Assembly: GCA_946409885.1 (NCBI GenBank)
Contig: CAMJYF010000070.1
Coordinates: 1 to 7,705, forward strand
Direction of reading: 5' to 3'
DNA: 7,705 nucleotides
DNA from: an uncultured Clostridia bacterium
GTDB lineage: Bacteria > Bacillota > Clostridia > Oscillospirales > Acutalibacteraceae
Under the pieces are notes generated by a model, which had not been told where the DNA came from, made no database searches, and saw only the letters and a program-made list of their open reading frames with translations. Every line of letters begins with the position of its first letter. Positions within the stretch are counted from its first letter, which is position 1. Positions 1 through 4,964 of the stretch are shown here, piece by piece. The position numbers were made by a program, and so were the translations under genes.

Positions 1-67
1 ATTCCGCAACTGTTTTTCTTTATCTTTTGATTTTCGCTGATAAATAAAAATCTTCCATTCCACGAGA

Positions 68-97
68 TGAACAGTGTTCGTTCGTAAATTATATAAT
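68..97 (+). promoter_or_regulatory. candidate sigma-A promoter, distal, for the EEP gene
   Basis: A perfect -10 hexamer TATAAT (92-97) lies 18 bp after TGAACA (68-73), which matches the -35 consensus TTGACA at four of six positions. If used, transcription would start near 104 and give a leader of about 200 nt. In such AT-rich sequence a TATAAT is expected by chance fairly often, so this is only a candidate. Confidence 0.35.
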
Positions 98-195
98 GTA
101 ATCTTTTTTTGTGAAACCTTCATTTTCATAACTACTGGGACTGTATTTATGAAATTATCATATTATCACAGGAAGATGCATTTCATGAGTTTTGC

Positions 196-224
196 ATTAC
201 AGGTATTCGCTATGTAATCATAAT
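196..224 (+). promoter_or_regulatory. candidate sigma-A promoter overlapping a palindrome
   Basis: ATTACA (196-201, four of six matches to TTGACA) and CATAAT (219-224, five of six to TATAAT) are separated by exactly 17 bp. The left arm of the 12-bp inverted repeat overlaps the -35 element, and the right arm begins immediately after the -10 element. A protein bound to the palindrome would therefore cover this promoter. The hexamers are imperfect, so this is a suggestion rather than a firm call. Confidence 0.35.
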
Positions 225-236
225 GAATACCTGTAA
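197..236. repeat. perfect 12-bp inverted repeat, possible operator
   Basis: TTACAGGTATTC (197-208) is the exact reverse complement of GAATACCTGTAA (225-236), with a 16-nt spacer. It lies about 70 bp upstream of the EEP start codon. It could be a regulator binding site or an RNA hairpin in the leader. No U-tract follows, so it is not an intrinsic terminator. A further 8-bp inverted repeat (TAAGAATT 234-241 with AATTCTTA 255-262) overlaps its right arm, so the two stems would compete. Confidence 0.6.
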
Positions 237-303
237 GAATTCTATTTAGATGCAAATTCTTAATAATGTTTTTAAGAGTTGTTTTTGTAATTAAGAAGGA
301 AAA

Positions 304-1380
304 ATGAAAAAGCTGTTATCCGTCCTGCTGTGCCTGTCGCTGCTGCTGCCCACGGCGGTGGCCGCCCGGGCGGAGGAAACCGCCGGCACGCTGAAAATGG
401 TCGCCTATAACGTCTCCGGCATTCCGCTGGTAGGCGATTTCCAGGGCACCACCGTGACCGCCACCAACGACCGCGCCGCGAAGATCGGGCGGCTGCTCAA
501 CGGCGTCGACGTGGATTTTATCGGTACGGAGGAGGACTTCAACGGCCACCGGTACCTGGCCGCCGAAATGACCAACTACCCCAACCGCTCCTATACCAGC
601 GGCGGGCTGGCCCAGGGCCAGGGGCTCAACGTGTTCTCGGCGCATCCGCTTTACAACGTGACGCGGGTGAAGTGGAACGTGGAATACGGCACCCTGTCCG
701 GCTCCATGGACGCGCTCTCCAACAAGGGATTTATCTACTGCCTGATGGAGCTGCTGCCCGGTGTGTTCGTTCACGTCATCAACGTCCACATGGACGCGGG
801 CTATGAGATCCTTTCGGTGATGGCGCGTGCCAACAATTTCCGGCAGCTGGCCGCGTTCATCAACGAAAACTGCGCCGACGGCCGCGCGCTGATCGTGCAG
901 GGGGATTTCAACTTCAAGTTCAAGCGCCAGCTGAAGGACGATCTGGTGGGCAACCTGCTGACGCCCACGGGCCTGAAGGACGTGTGGGCGGAGGTGTACA
1001 ACAACGGTATTACCGATCCCGCCGACCCGGCCTATGACTGGGAAGCCGCCGGCGACGACCTGGACCGCATCCTCTACCGCTCCGGCGAGGATCTGTCCCT
1101 GACCCCCGTCGCCAAAACCGTCCCGGACCTGACCGGCGAAAACGGCGAGCGCTACACCGACCACAACCCCATGCTGACGGAGTTTGCCTACACGGTGACG
1201 GGCGCGCTGCCCGCGCCGGAAACCCTGGCCGCGCCCGTGGCGGAAAACGCCGCCCTGCTGGCGCTGAGGGAAATGCTGTGGACCTTCGCCCGGCTGCTGC
1301 AGGCCATGCTGGGGGTGTTCGAGCTGCCCTACCTGGCCTATCAGGGCGTGGATATGCTGGTGAACGGCAAAATGCCGTAA
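304..1380 (+). CDS. secreted endonuclease/exonuclease/phosphatase (EEP, DNase I-like fold) family hydrolase
   Basis: This 358-residue protein opens with a signal peptide: MKK, a leucine-rich core to about residue 15, then A-R-A at 21-23 before E24. It is probably exported. The rest shows the full EEP metal-hydrolase set in order: N36 in YNVSGIP, E77 in GTEEDF (E76 replaces the usual Q), H162 in NVHMDAG, D201 and N203 in GDFNF, D254 in DLDRILYR, and D286-H287 in YTDHNP. The family cleaves phosphodiester or phosphomonoester bonds in lipids, nucleic acids or inositol phosphates using Mg2+. The NVSGIP and NVHMDAG motifs recall sphingomyelinase C-like members, but the substrate cannot be read from sequence. 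After a Pro/Ala-rich linker (about 301-313), residues 314-345 form a hydrophobic, amphipathic tail that may contact membrane. The start is set by the signal peptide, although AAGGA (296-300) sits unusually close to the ATG. An intrinsic terminator follows, so the gene is probably monocistronic. Confidence 0.9.
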   Translation: MKKLLSVLLCLSLLLPTAVAARAEETAGTLKMVAYNVSGIPLVGDFQGTTVTATNDRAAKIGRLLNGVDVDFIGTEEDFNGHRYLAAEMTNYPNRSYTSGGLAQGQGLNVFSAHPLYNVTRVKWNVEYGTLSGSMDALSNKGFIYCLMELLPGVFVHVINVHMDAGYEILSVMARANNFRQLAAFINENCADGRALIVQGDFNFKFKRQLKDDLVGNLLTPTGLKDVWAEVYNNGITDPADPAYDWEAAGDDLDRILYRSGEDLSLTPVAKTVPDLTGENGERYTDHNPMLTEFAYTVTGALPAPETLAAPVAENAALLALREMLWTFARLLQAMLGVFELPYLAYQGVDMLVNGKMP

Positions 1381-1408
1381 CCGCCCTTCCGCGATCGGAA
1401 TACGGAAC

Positions 1409-1439
1409 AACGGACCCTTGACCGGAGTCCGTTTTTTTT
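1409..1439 (+). terminator. intrinsic terminator of the EEP gene
   Basis: AACGGAC (1409-1415) pairs perfectly with GTCCGTT (1427-1433) around an 11-nt loop, in which CC (1416-1417) can also pair with GG (1424-1425). A run of eight T (1432-1439) follows. It lies 28 bp after the stop codon and separates the EEP gene from the downstream region. Confidence 0.88.
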
Positions 1440-1445
1440 GTTTCA

Positions 1446-1646
1446 TCACGGATTTTTGTGGAATGATAATAATGAAACGTTTTCGGTCCAGCCTTTTTCA
1501 AAAGGCTGGCGGGGTCTTGGGGCGGAGCCCTGAGTCGCCCGCCGCAGCGGGCGAAATCCCTGCGCTTCTTCAGCGCAGGAGGTTGTTAAGGAACCCTCGC
1601 CGGGGGTTCCTTAAGCGCGAAGCGCCTTATCCCCAATGATCCGTGA
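1446..1646. repeat. non-coding multi-hairpin repeat element with 8-bp inverted ends (MITE-like)
   Basis: The stretch is bounded by TCACGGAT (1446-1453) and its exact reverse complement ATCCGTGA (1639-1646). Inside lie consecutive hairpins: 10-bp CCAGCCTTTT/AAAAGGCTGG (1488-1509); GGGC/GCCC with loop GGA (1520-1530); 8-bp TCGCCCGC/GCGGGCGA (1535-1554); 8-bp CCTGCGCT/AGCGCAGG (1559-1579); 11-bp TTAAGGAACCC/GGGTTCCTTAA (1586-1614); and GCGC/GCGC with loop GAA (1615-1625). It has no plausible reading frame. It resembles, from memory and unchecked, dispersed intergenic elements of GC-rich gut Clostridia. The inverted ends suggest a transposase-mobilised non-autonomous element, but no target-site duplication is evident. 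A structured RNA or a simple nested palindrome array are alternatives. Confidence 0.65.
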
Positions 1647-1701
1647 AGAGGCTTTTTTTGCTGAAAAAAGACTTGCCGGTGTGTGTTATTATACAGGGCC
1701 T

Positions 1702-1736
1702 GCGGGTGGTCGGTGCCCGCCCCTACGGTGGGCGTC
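1702..1736. repeat. short GC-rich palindromic sequence, possibly a second intergenic repeat
   Basis: Two mutually exclusive stems share the same bases: GCGGG (1702-1706) with CCCGC (1716-1720), and GCCCGCC (1715-1721) with GGTGGGC (1727-1733, one G-T pair). The GCCCGCCCCTACGG stretch recalls, from memory, a short repeat scattered through clostridial intergenic DNA. It lies upstream of the PHP promoter and so should not be in that transcript. Confidence 0.35.
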
Positions 1737-1754
1737 ACCCTATCCATTTTATTG

Positions 1755-1783
1755 TTGCAATCCGCCCGGCGGGATGCTACAAT
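1755..1783 (+). promoter_or_regulatory. sigma-A promoter of the PHP gene with extended -10
   Basis: TTGCAA (1755-1760) and TACAAT (1778-1783) are spaced by exactly 17 bp. TG at 1775-1776, one base before the -10 hexamer, makes an extended -10. The start of transcription would be near 1790, giving a leader of about 20 nt before the ATG at 1812. The spacer holds the palindromic string CCCGGCGGG (1765-1773). Position and spacing fit the gene well. Confidence 0.7.
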
Positions 1784-1796
1784 AAAGAAAAACGGC

Positions 1797-1803
1797 AAGG
1801 AGG
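1797..1803 (+). promoter_or_regulatory. ribosome-binding site that fixes the PHP start at 1812
   Basis: AAGGAGG is a full-strength Shine-Dalgarno sequence ending 8 nt before ATG 1812. The open frame extends upstream to a GTG at 1683, but that codon lies upstream of the promoter at 1755-1783 and has no ribosome-binding site. Confidence 0.9.
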
Positions 1804-1811
1804 CTGACCTT

Positions 1812-3221
1812 ATGTATCCGATGGCCGATCCGGTCAACAGTTATGACAACAACAACTACGACGTGTTCCCGCTGGTGGTCGTCAAGGACCGGGAAACCGT
1901 TATCCATATCCGTCCCCAGGGCGGGCGGCCCGATTTTGAGCCCGGCAAAGAGTATGAGGTGGAGTTCTGCGCCCTGGACGGCGGCAAGCCCTATGATTTC
2001 CCCGCCACCGGCGATTTCCGCCGGGCGAAGGCCGTGTGCAACGCGGAGGGCGGCTTTGACATCCCCCACACCTTTGATAAGGAGCAGGAGTATTTCCTCC
2101 GCCTGCTGGAGGGGGACCGCTGCAAACAGCGCTTTTCCGTCTACTGCGTCAATGAGGATCTCTGCGGCCGCTATCCCTTCATCGGCGACCTGCACATGCA
2201 CACCACGGGTTCCGACGGCAATCAGGAGCCGGAGGTGGTCATGGCCAACTACCGCAAATACGGCTACGATTTTTCCGTCGTCAGCGACCACTGCGTCTAC
2301 TATCCCTCGCTGCGGGCCCTCCATTTTTATGAAGATCTGCCGCTGGAATTTACCATCATTCCCGGCGAGGAGTGCCATCTGCCCCCCGTTTACGGGCAGG
2401 AGAACGACGTGCATATCGTCAACTTCGGCGGGGAGTACAGCATCAACGCCCTCACCCAGGGCGAACAGTGGGAGCAGGTGGGCACCGACCCGCAGTACCG
2501 CTCCCTGTATGGCCAGTGCCCGCCGGTGATGAGCTACGAGGAGTATCAGGCGGAGATGCAAAAGCGGGCGGACGCGGTAAAGCCGCAGCTGCCGGAGACC
2601 GTGGACGCCGTTCCCTACGCGGTGTGCTGCTGGATCTTCGATGAGATCCGTAAGGCGAACGGTCTGGGCATCTTCGCCCATCCCAACTGGAAGCGGGACG
2701 CCTATCACGTGCCGGAGGCCTTTACGGACTACATGATGGAAACGCACCCCTTTGACGCCTTTGAGGTGCTGGGCGGCGAATCCTACTATGAGCAGAACGG
2801 CTTCCAGACCGTGCGCTATTACGAGGAAAAGGCCAAGGGGCATATCTTCCCCATCGTGGGCAGCACGGACAGCCACTCCTCCTACCCCTCCAACCGTAAC
2901 GCGTTCATCTGCGAGACCATCGTGTTTTCCCCCGAAAATGAGCGCAGGGCGCTGATCGCCTCCATCAAGGACTTCTACTCTGTTGCGGTGGATACCATCG
3001 ACGAGCATTTCCGCCTGGTGGGCGACAGCCGTCTGGTTCGCTACGGCTGCTTTTTGCTGAAGCACTTCTTCCCGCGGCACGACGAGCTTTCCTTTGAGGA
3101 GGGCCGCCTGATGAAGCAGTACGCCAAGGGCACCCCGGAGGAAAAGGCCGACGCGGTAAAGATCCTTTCCGCCATCACCGGCCGCATGAAAAAACAGCGG
3201 GAGAAATACTTCGATTTCTGA
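1812..3221 (+). CDS. PHP-domain metal-dependent phosphoesterase with N-terminal beta-rich domain
   Basis: This 469-residue cytoplasmic protein has no signal peptide or membrane segment. Residues about 15-118 look like an all-beta domain of unknown role (VVVKDRETVIHIRP at the start). The PHP phosphoesterase domain follows. It has H128 and H130 in GDLHMHTTGSDG, D159-H160 in VVSDH, E186/E187 in IPGEECH, H201 in VHIVNFGG, H290 in IFAHPNWKR, and D353 with H355 in GSTDSHSS. These are the histidines and acids that bind the metal cluster in this family, whose members hydrolyse nucleotides, nucleic-acid ends or sugar phosphates. At 469 residues it is much longer than stand-alone PHP proteins of about 280. 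The extra length is the N-domain, a stretch of nearly 90 residues between H201 and H290, and a basic C-terminal tail. The start was chosen from the AAGGAGG box; promoter and terminator make it monocistronic. The substrate is unknown. Confidence 0.88.
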   Translation: MYPMADPVNSYDNNNYDVFPLVVVKDRETVIHIRPQGGRPDFEPGKEYEVEFCALDGGKPYDFPATGDFRRAKAVCNAEGGFDIPHTFDKEQEYFLRLLEGDRCKQRFSVYCVNEDLCGRYPFIGDLHMHTTGSDGNQEPEVVMANYRKYGYDFSVVSDHCVYYPSLRALHFYEDLPLEFTIIPGEECHLPPVYGQENDVHIVNFGGEYSINALTQGEQWEQVGTDPQYRSLYGQCPPVMSYEEYQAEMQKRADAVKPQLPETVDAVPYAVCCWIFDEIRKANGLGIFAHPNWKRDAYHVPEAFTDYMMETHPFDAFEVLGGESYYEQNGFQTVRYYEEKAKGHIFPIVGSTDSHSSYPSNRNAFICETIVFSPENERRALIASIKDFYSVAVDTIDEHFRLVGDSRLVRYGCFLLKHFFPRHDELSFEEGRLMKQYAKGTPEEKADAVKILSAITGRMKKQREKYFDF

Positions 3222-3241
3222 GCCCCGCCGTCGGCAAAACA

Positions 3242-3290
3242 CGGCGCCATACCGGGAGACGTTCCGGTAGGGCGCCGCTTTCTTTTTTTT
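3242..3290 (+). terminator. intrinsic terminator of the PHP gene
   Basis: CGGCGCC (3242-3248) pairs with GGCGCCG (3271-3277). After one A/G mismatch, TACCGG (3250-3255) pairs with CCGGTA (3264-3269), closing a loop of about eight bases. A pyrimidine run ending in eight T (3283-3290) follows. It begins 21 bp after the stop codon and should isolate spoVAE from upstream transcription. Confidence 0.92.
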
Positions 3291-3348
3291 GTTCCACATG
3301 AAATGGCGGAATACAGCCGCCAGGATTTGTCGAATCCCTGCTTCTTCC

Positions 3349-3377
3349 GCATATTTTTCCCCCGCCGGGGCATACTG
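3349..3377 (+). promoter_or_regulatory. sigma-G-like (forespore) promoter of spoVAE
   Basis: GCATA (3349-3353) matches all five positions of the Bacillus sigma-G -35 consensus GHATR. CATACTG (3371-3377) matches six of seven positions of the -10 consensus CATWMTA. The spacer is 17 bp, within the accepted 17-18. No sigma-A -35 is visible at the right distance. Transcription would start near 3384, 26 nt before the chosen ATG. This fits the known sigma-G control of spoVA genes in Bacillus; the match is by eye and the consensus is recalled. Confidence 0.65.
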
Positions 3378-3391
3378 GTACTGACATCATC

Positions 3392-3399
3392 AAAAAGGG
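3392..3399 (+). promoter_or_regulatory. ribosome-binding site that favours the spoVAE start at 3410
   Basis: AAAAAGGG ends one base before the in-frame ATG at 3401, too close to serve it. The second in-frame ATG, at 3410, is 10 nt downstream. That works once the AAAGG core is aligned to the 16S rRNA tail. The start giving MKFVW is therefore preferred over MKRMKFVW. Confidence 0.7.
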
Positions 3400-3409
3400 T
3401 ATGAAGCGC

Positions 3410-3763
3410 ATGAAATTTGTATGGGCGTTTATCATCGGCGGGCTGATCTGCGTGATCGGGCAGATCCTGATCGACAAAACCAAGCTGACCCCGGCGCGGA
3501 TATTGGTGGGCTACGTCTGCGCCGGCATCCTGCTGGGGGCCTTCGGGCTGTACGACCGGCTGATCGATTTCGCGGGCAGCGGGGCGGCGCTGCCGCTTTC
3601 CGGCTTCGGCAACCTGCTGGTGAACGGCACCCGGGAGGCGGTGCTGCGGGACGGCCTTCTGGGCGCGCTGGAGGGGCCCCTCACCGCCGGTTCCGTGGGC
3701 ATTATGGCGGCGGTTTTTATGGGCTTTCTGCTGTCCTTTATGGCCAAGCCGAAGCCGAAATGA
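3410..3763 (+). CDS. spoVAE: stage V sporulation protein AE (SpoVAE)
   Basis: This 117-residue hydrophobic protein has the SpoVAE hallmark near its start (GGLICVIGQILIDKTKLTP, residues 10-28), then ARILVGYVCAGILLGAFGLYD (residues 29-49, a membrane segment), the PLSGFGNLL stretch (about 62-70), and a last membrane segment GSVGIMAAVFMGFLLSFM (about 94-111) before a lysine-rich end. Length and motifs match the family. SpoVA proteins sit in the spore inner membrane and move the calcium-dipicolinate complex into the forespore and out at germination. SpoVAE normally sits beside spoVAC and spoVAD, but neither is in this window: a terminated PHP gene lies upstream and a permease downstream. A sigma-G-like promoter directly ahead suggests expression on its own in the forespore. 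Whether this is the only copy or a second one cannot be told here. An alternative start nine bases earlier (3401) has poorly spaced ribosome binding. Confidence 0.93.
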   Translation: MKFVWAFIIGGLICVIGQILIDKTKLTPARILVGYVCAGILLGAFGLYDRLIDFAGSGAALPLSGFGNLLVNGTREAVLRDGLLGALEGPLTAGSVGIMAAVFMGFLLSFMAKPKPK

Positions 3764-3769
3764 TGCAGC

Positions 3770-3786
3770 ACGGCGCCTTGCGCCGT
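3770..3786 (+). terminator. possible weak terminator hairpin after spoVAE
   Basis: ACGGCGC (3770-3776) pairs perfectly with GCGCCGT (3780-3786) across a CTT loop, 7 bp after the spoVAE stop codon. Only three T run across the stem end and beyond (3786-3788), so termination would be inefficient. The hairpin is also part of the repeat that follows, so it may be repeat structure rather than a dedicated terminator. Confidence 0.35.
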
Positions 3787-3837
3787 TTCAATGTGGAATG
3801 CGGAATGCAGGCGACACAGCGCCGTTGCAATGCGGAA
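3780..3837. repeat. imperfect 19-bp direct repeat, spaced 39 bp
   Basis: GCGCCGTTTCAATGTGGAA (3780-3798) recurs as GCGCCGTTGCAATGCGGAA (3819-3837) with 17 of 19 bases identical. Between them, GCGGAATGC partly echoes the repeat ends. The stretch lies between spoVAE and the permease promoter and encodes nothing recognisable. It is probably a remnant of a short intergenic repeat family. Confidence 0.6.
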
Positions 3838-3866
3838 CGGATCATGGGGGCGGAGAAAATAGGCTC

Positions 3867-3894
3867 TTTACAAAAGGCGGAGATGTGGTATACT
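3867..3894 (+). promoter_or_regulatory. sigma-A promoter of the EamA permease with extended -10
   Basis: TTTACA (3867-3872, five of six to TTGACA) and TATACT (3889-3894, five of six to TATAAT) are separated by 16 bp. TG at 3886-3887 gives an extended -10. Transcription would start near 3901. GGAGG (3913-3917) then sits 5 nt before ATG 3923. Confidence 0.72.
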
Positions 3895-3922
3895 GAGGAA
3901 AACCACCTTTCCGGAGGACGCT

Positions 3923-4801
3923 ATGAAACAGGCAACGGGCAAAAACGATCCGCGGTCGCTGCTGATGCTGACCGCCTCCATGCTGATTTTCGGCACCATC
4001 GGCGTTTTCCGCCGTATGATCCCGATGGATTCCGCCCTGATCGCCTTTTTCCGGGGCGCGACCGGCTGTCTGGTCATCCTGCTGTTTTCACGGCTGCGGG
4101 GCGGACGGCGGGAGCGGCCGGACCGTAAAACGCTGCTTTTGCTGGCCGTCAGCGGGGCGGTGATGGGCCTGAACTGGCTGGCCCTGTTCGAGGCGTATAA
4201 CGCCACCTCCGTGGCCACGGCCACCATGTGCTATTACATGGCGCCTACCTTCGTCATCCTGCTGTCCTGCGTGCTGTTCCGGGAAAAAATGACCCTCAGA
4301 AAAGCCGCCTGCGCCGTTGCGGCGTTGGGCGGCATGGTTTTGGTCTCCGGCGTGGCGGAAAGCGGCCTGCCGGGCCCGGGGGAACGGAAGGGAATTCTGC
4401 TGGGGCTGTGCGCCGCGTGCCTTTACGTGGCGGTGGTGCTGCTCAACAAGCGCGTCCGGGGCGTGGACCCCTACCTGAAAACGGCCGTCCAGCTGGGCGC
4501 GGCGGCCGCGGTGCTGCTGCCCTGGCTGCTGGCCACCGGCGGCTTTGCCGGGCAGCAATGGAGCTGGGGCGCTGTGGGACTGCTGGCGCTGGTGGGCGTG
4601 GTGCATACGGGGCTGAGTTACACGCTGTATTTCGGCAGCATGGACGGCCTTCGCACCCAGACCGTGGCCCTGTTCAGCTACATCGATCCCGTAACGGCGC
4701 TGGTCCTCTCCGCCCTGGCGCTGCACGAAAAACTGACCCTGCCCGGCGCCCTCGGCGCGGTCCTGATCCTGGGCTCCGCCATCGTAGGGGAGCGGGAGTG
4801 A
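3923..4801 (+). CDS. EamA-family (drug/metabolite superfamily) ten-helix permease
   Basis: This 292-residue inner-membrane protein has ten predicted hydrophobic segments, at about 13-30, 37-56, 70-88, 95-118, 126-144, 157-174, 184-203, 215-233, 245-265 and 273-288. They form two EamA repeats (about 12-142 and 157-288). The halves show the family's matching signature: YYMAPTFVILLSCVLFREKMT in the first, with MAP and the E at 121, and SYIDPVTALVLSALALHEKLT in the second, with IDP and the E at 269. Length, duplicated topology and glycine content are typical of complete DMT carriers, which export or import small metabolites such as amino acids or nucleotide precursors. The substrate cannot be inferred. 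A GGAGG box 5 nt upstream fixes the start, and a sigma-A promoter lies just ahead, separate from spoVAE. The next gene is convergent, so the permease is probably transcribed alone. Confidence 0.9.
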   Translation: MKQATGKNDPRSLLMLTASMLIFGTIGVFRRMIPMDSALIAFFRGATGCLVILLFSRLRGGRRERPDRKTLLLLAVSGAVMGLNWLALFEAYNATSVATATMCYYMAPTFVILLSCVLFREKMTLRKAACAVAALGGMVLVSGVAESGLPGPGERKGILLGLCAACLYVAVVLLNKRVRGVDPYLKTAVQLGAAAAVLLPWLLATGGFAGQQWSWGAVGLLALVGVVHTGLSYTLYFGSMDGLRTQTVALFSYIDPVTALVLSALALHEKLTLPGALGAVLILGSAIVGERE

Positions 4802-4807
4802 GGCGGA

Positions 4808-4869
4808 GGCCCTGTCCGGGATTGCTTTTTCCGTCAAACGGAGGAGGAAACGCGGCCCCCGGACGGGCC
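4808..4869. repeat. long imperfect hairpin in the convergent intergenic region
   Basis: GGCCC (4808-4812) plus GTCCGGG (4814-4820) pair with CCCGGAC (4858-4864) plus GGGCC (4865-4869), a 12-bp stem with one bulged T at 4813. The loop of about 37 nt holds a small CCGT/ACGG hairpin (4831-4841). It starts 6 bp after the permease stop codon. No T-tract follows on the plus strand, so it is not a classical terminator. It could protect the mRNA 3' end. Confidence 0.45.
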
Positions 4870-4900
4870 CTGCCGACGTTATCTGATATATCACGGTATC

Positions 4901-4935
4901 AAAAACACCGCCGTCCGTTGCTGCGGGCGGCGGCG
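4901..4935 (-). terminator. intrinsic terminator of the dockerin/LRR gene
   Basis: Read on the minus strand, the stem 4924-4933 pairs with 4908-4917 (10 bp including one G-T pair, 6-nt loop 4918-4923). It is followed by five T, the complement of A 4901-4905. It lies about 30 bp past the stop codon at 4965-4967. In the plus direction no T-tract follows the stem, so it mainly serves the minus-strand gene. Confidence 0.75.
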
Positions 4936-4964
4936 TTGTCATATGGCTGATAAGGGGAGAGGTA

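Larger units (their letters stand above)
1..303. other. AT-rich gene-free region upstream of the secreted EEP gene
   Basis: I find no credible gene on either strand here. Base composition is about 28 % G+C (84 of the first 300 bases by hand count), far below the GC-rich coding sequence that starts at 304. The stretch holds two weak sigma-A-like promoter candidates (68-97 and 196-224) and three perfect inverted repeats (124-131/147-154, 197-208/225-236, 234-241/255-262). It is best read as the promoter and leader region of the downstream gene. The edge of the window hides what lies further upstream. Confidence 0.7.
1381..1811. other. 431-bp intergenic region: terminator, hairpin-array repeat, promoter
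   Basis: No credible gene lies here on either strand. From left to right it holds the terminator of the EEP gene (1409-1439), a multi-hairpin repeat element with inverted ends (1446-1646), a second short GC-rich palindromic stretch (1702-1736), and the promoter and ribosome-binding site of the PHP gene (1755-1803). Confidence 0.8.

Noticed and set aside
316..1449. 377-codon open frame on the minus strand opposite the EEP gene
   Set aside because: It is a composition-driven antisense frame with a Gln/Val/His-rich product, and it reads through the terminator of the real gene.
1418..1639. 73-codon plus-strand frame across the terminator and hairpin repeat
   Set aside because: It begins inside the terminator stem-loop and covers a stack of perfect hairpins, and the product shows no motif.
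1446..1646. CRISPR array or integron attC site
   Set aside because: The hairpins differ from one another in sequence and are not separated by unique spacers of constant size. No cas or integrase gene is nearby.
1687..1692. TATTAT with upstream TG as a second promoter for the PHP gene
   Set aside because: It has an extended -10 form but no -35 at the proper distance, and a far better promoter lies at 1755-1783.
1683..1811. 43-residue N-terminal extension of the PHP protein from GTG 1683
   Set aside because: This start lies upstream of the sigma-A promoter and lacks a ribosome-binding site, whereas ATG 1812 has AAGGAGG at 8 nt. The extension would translate an intergenic palindromic repeat.
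1749..3299. 516-codon open frame on the minus strand opposite the PHP gene
   Set aside because: It overlaps a gene with full catalytic motifs and runs through that gene's terminator, and its product is a low-complexity Val/Gly/Ala/His-rich sequence without motifs.
3371..3376. CATACT as a sigma-A -10 for spoVAE
   Set aside because: It matches only four of six bases and has no acceptable -35 at 16-18 bp, while the same bases fit a sigma-G promoter much better.
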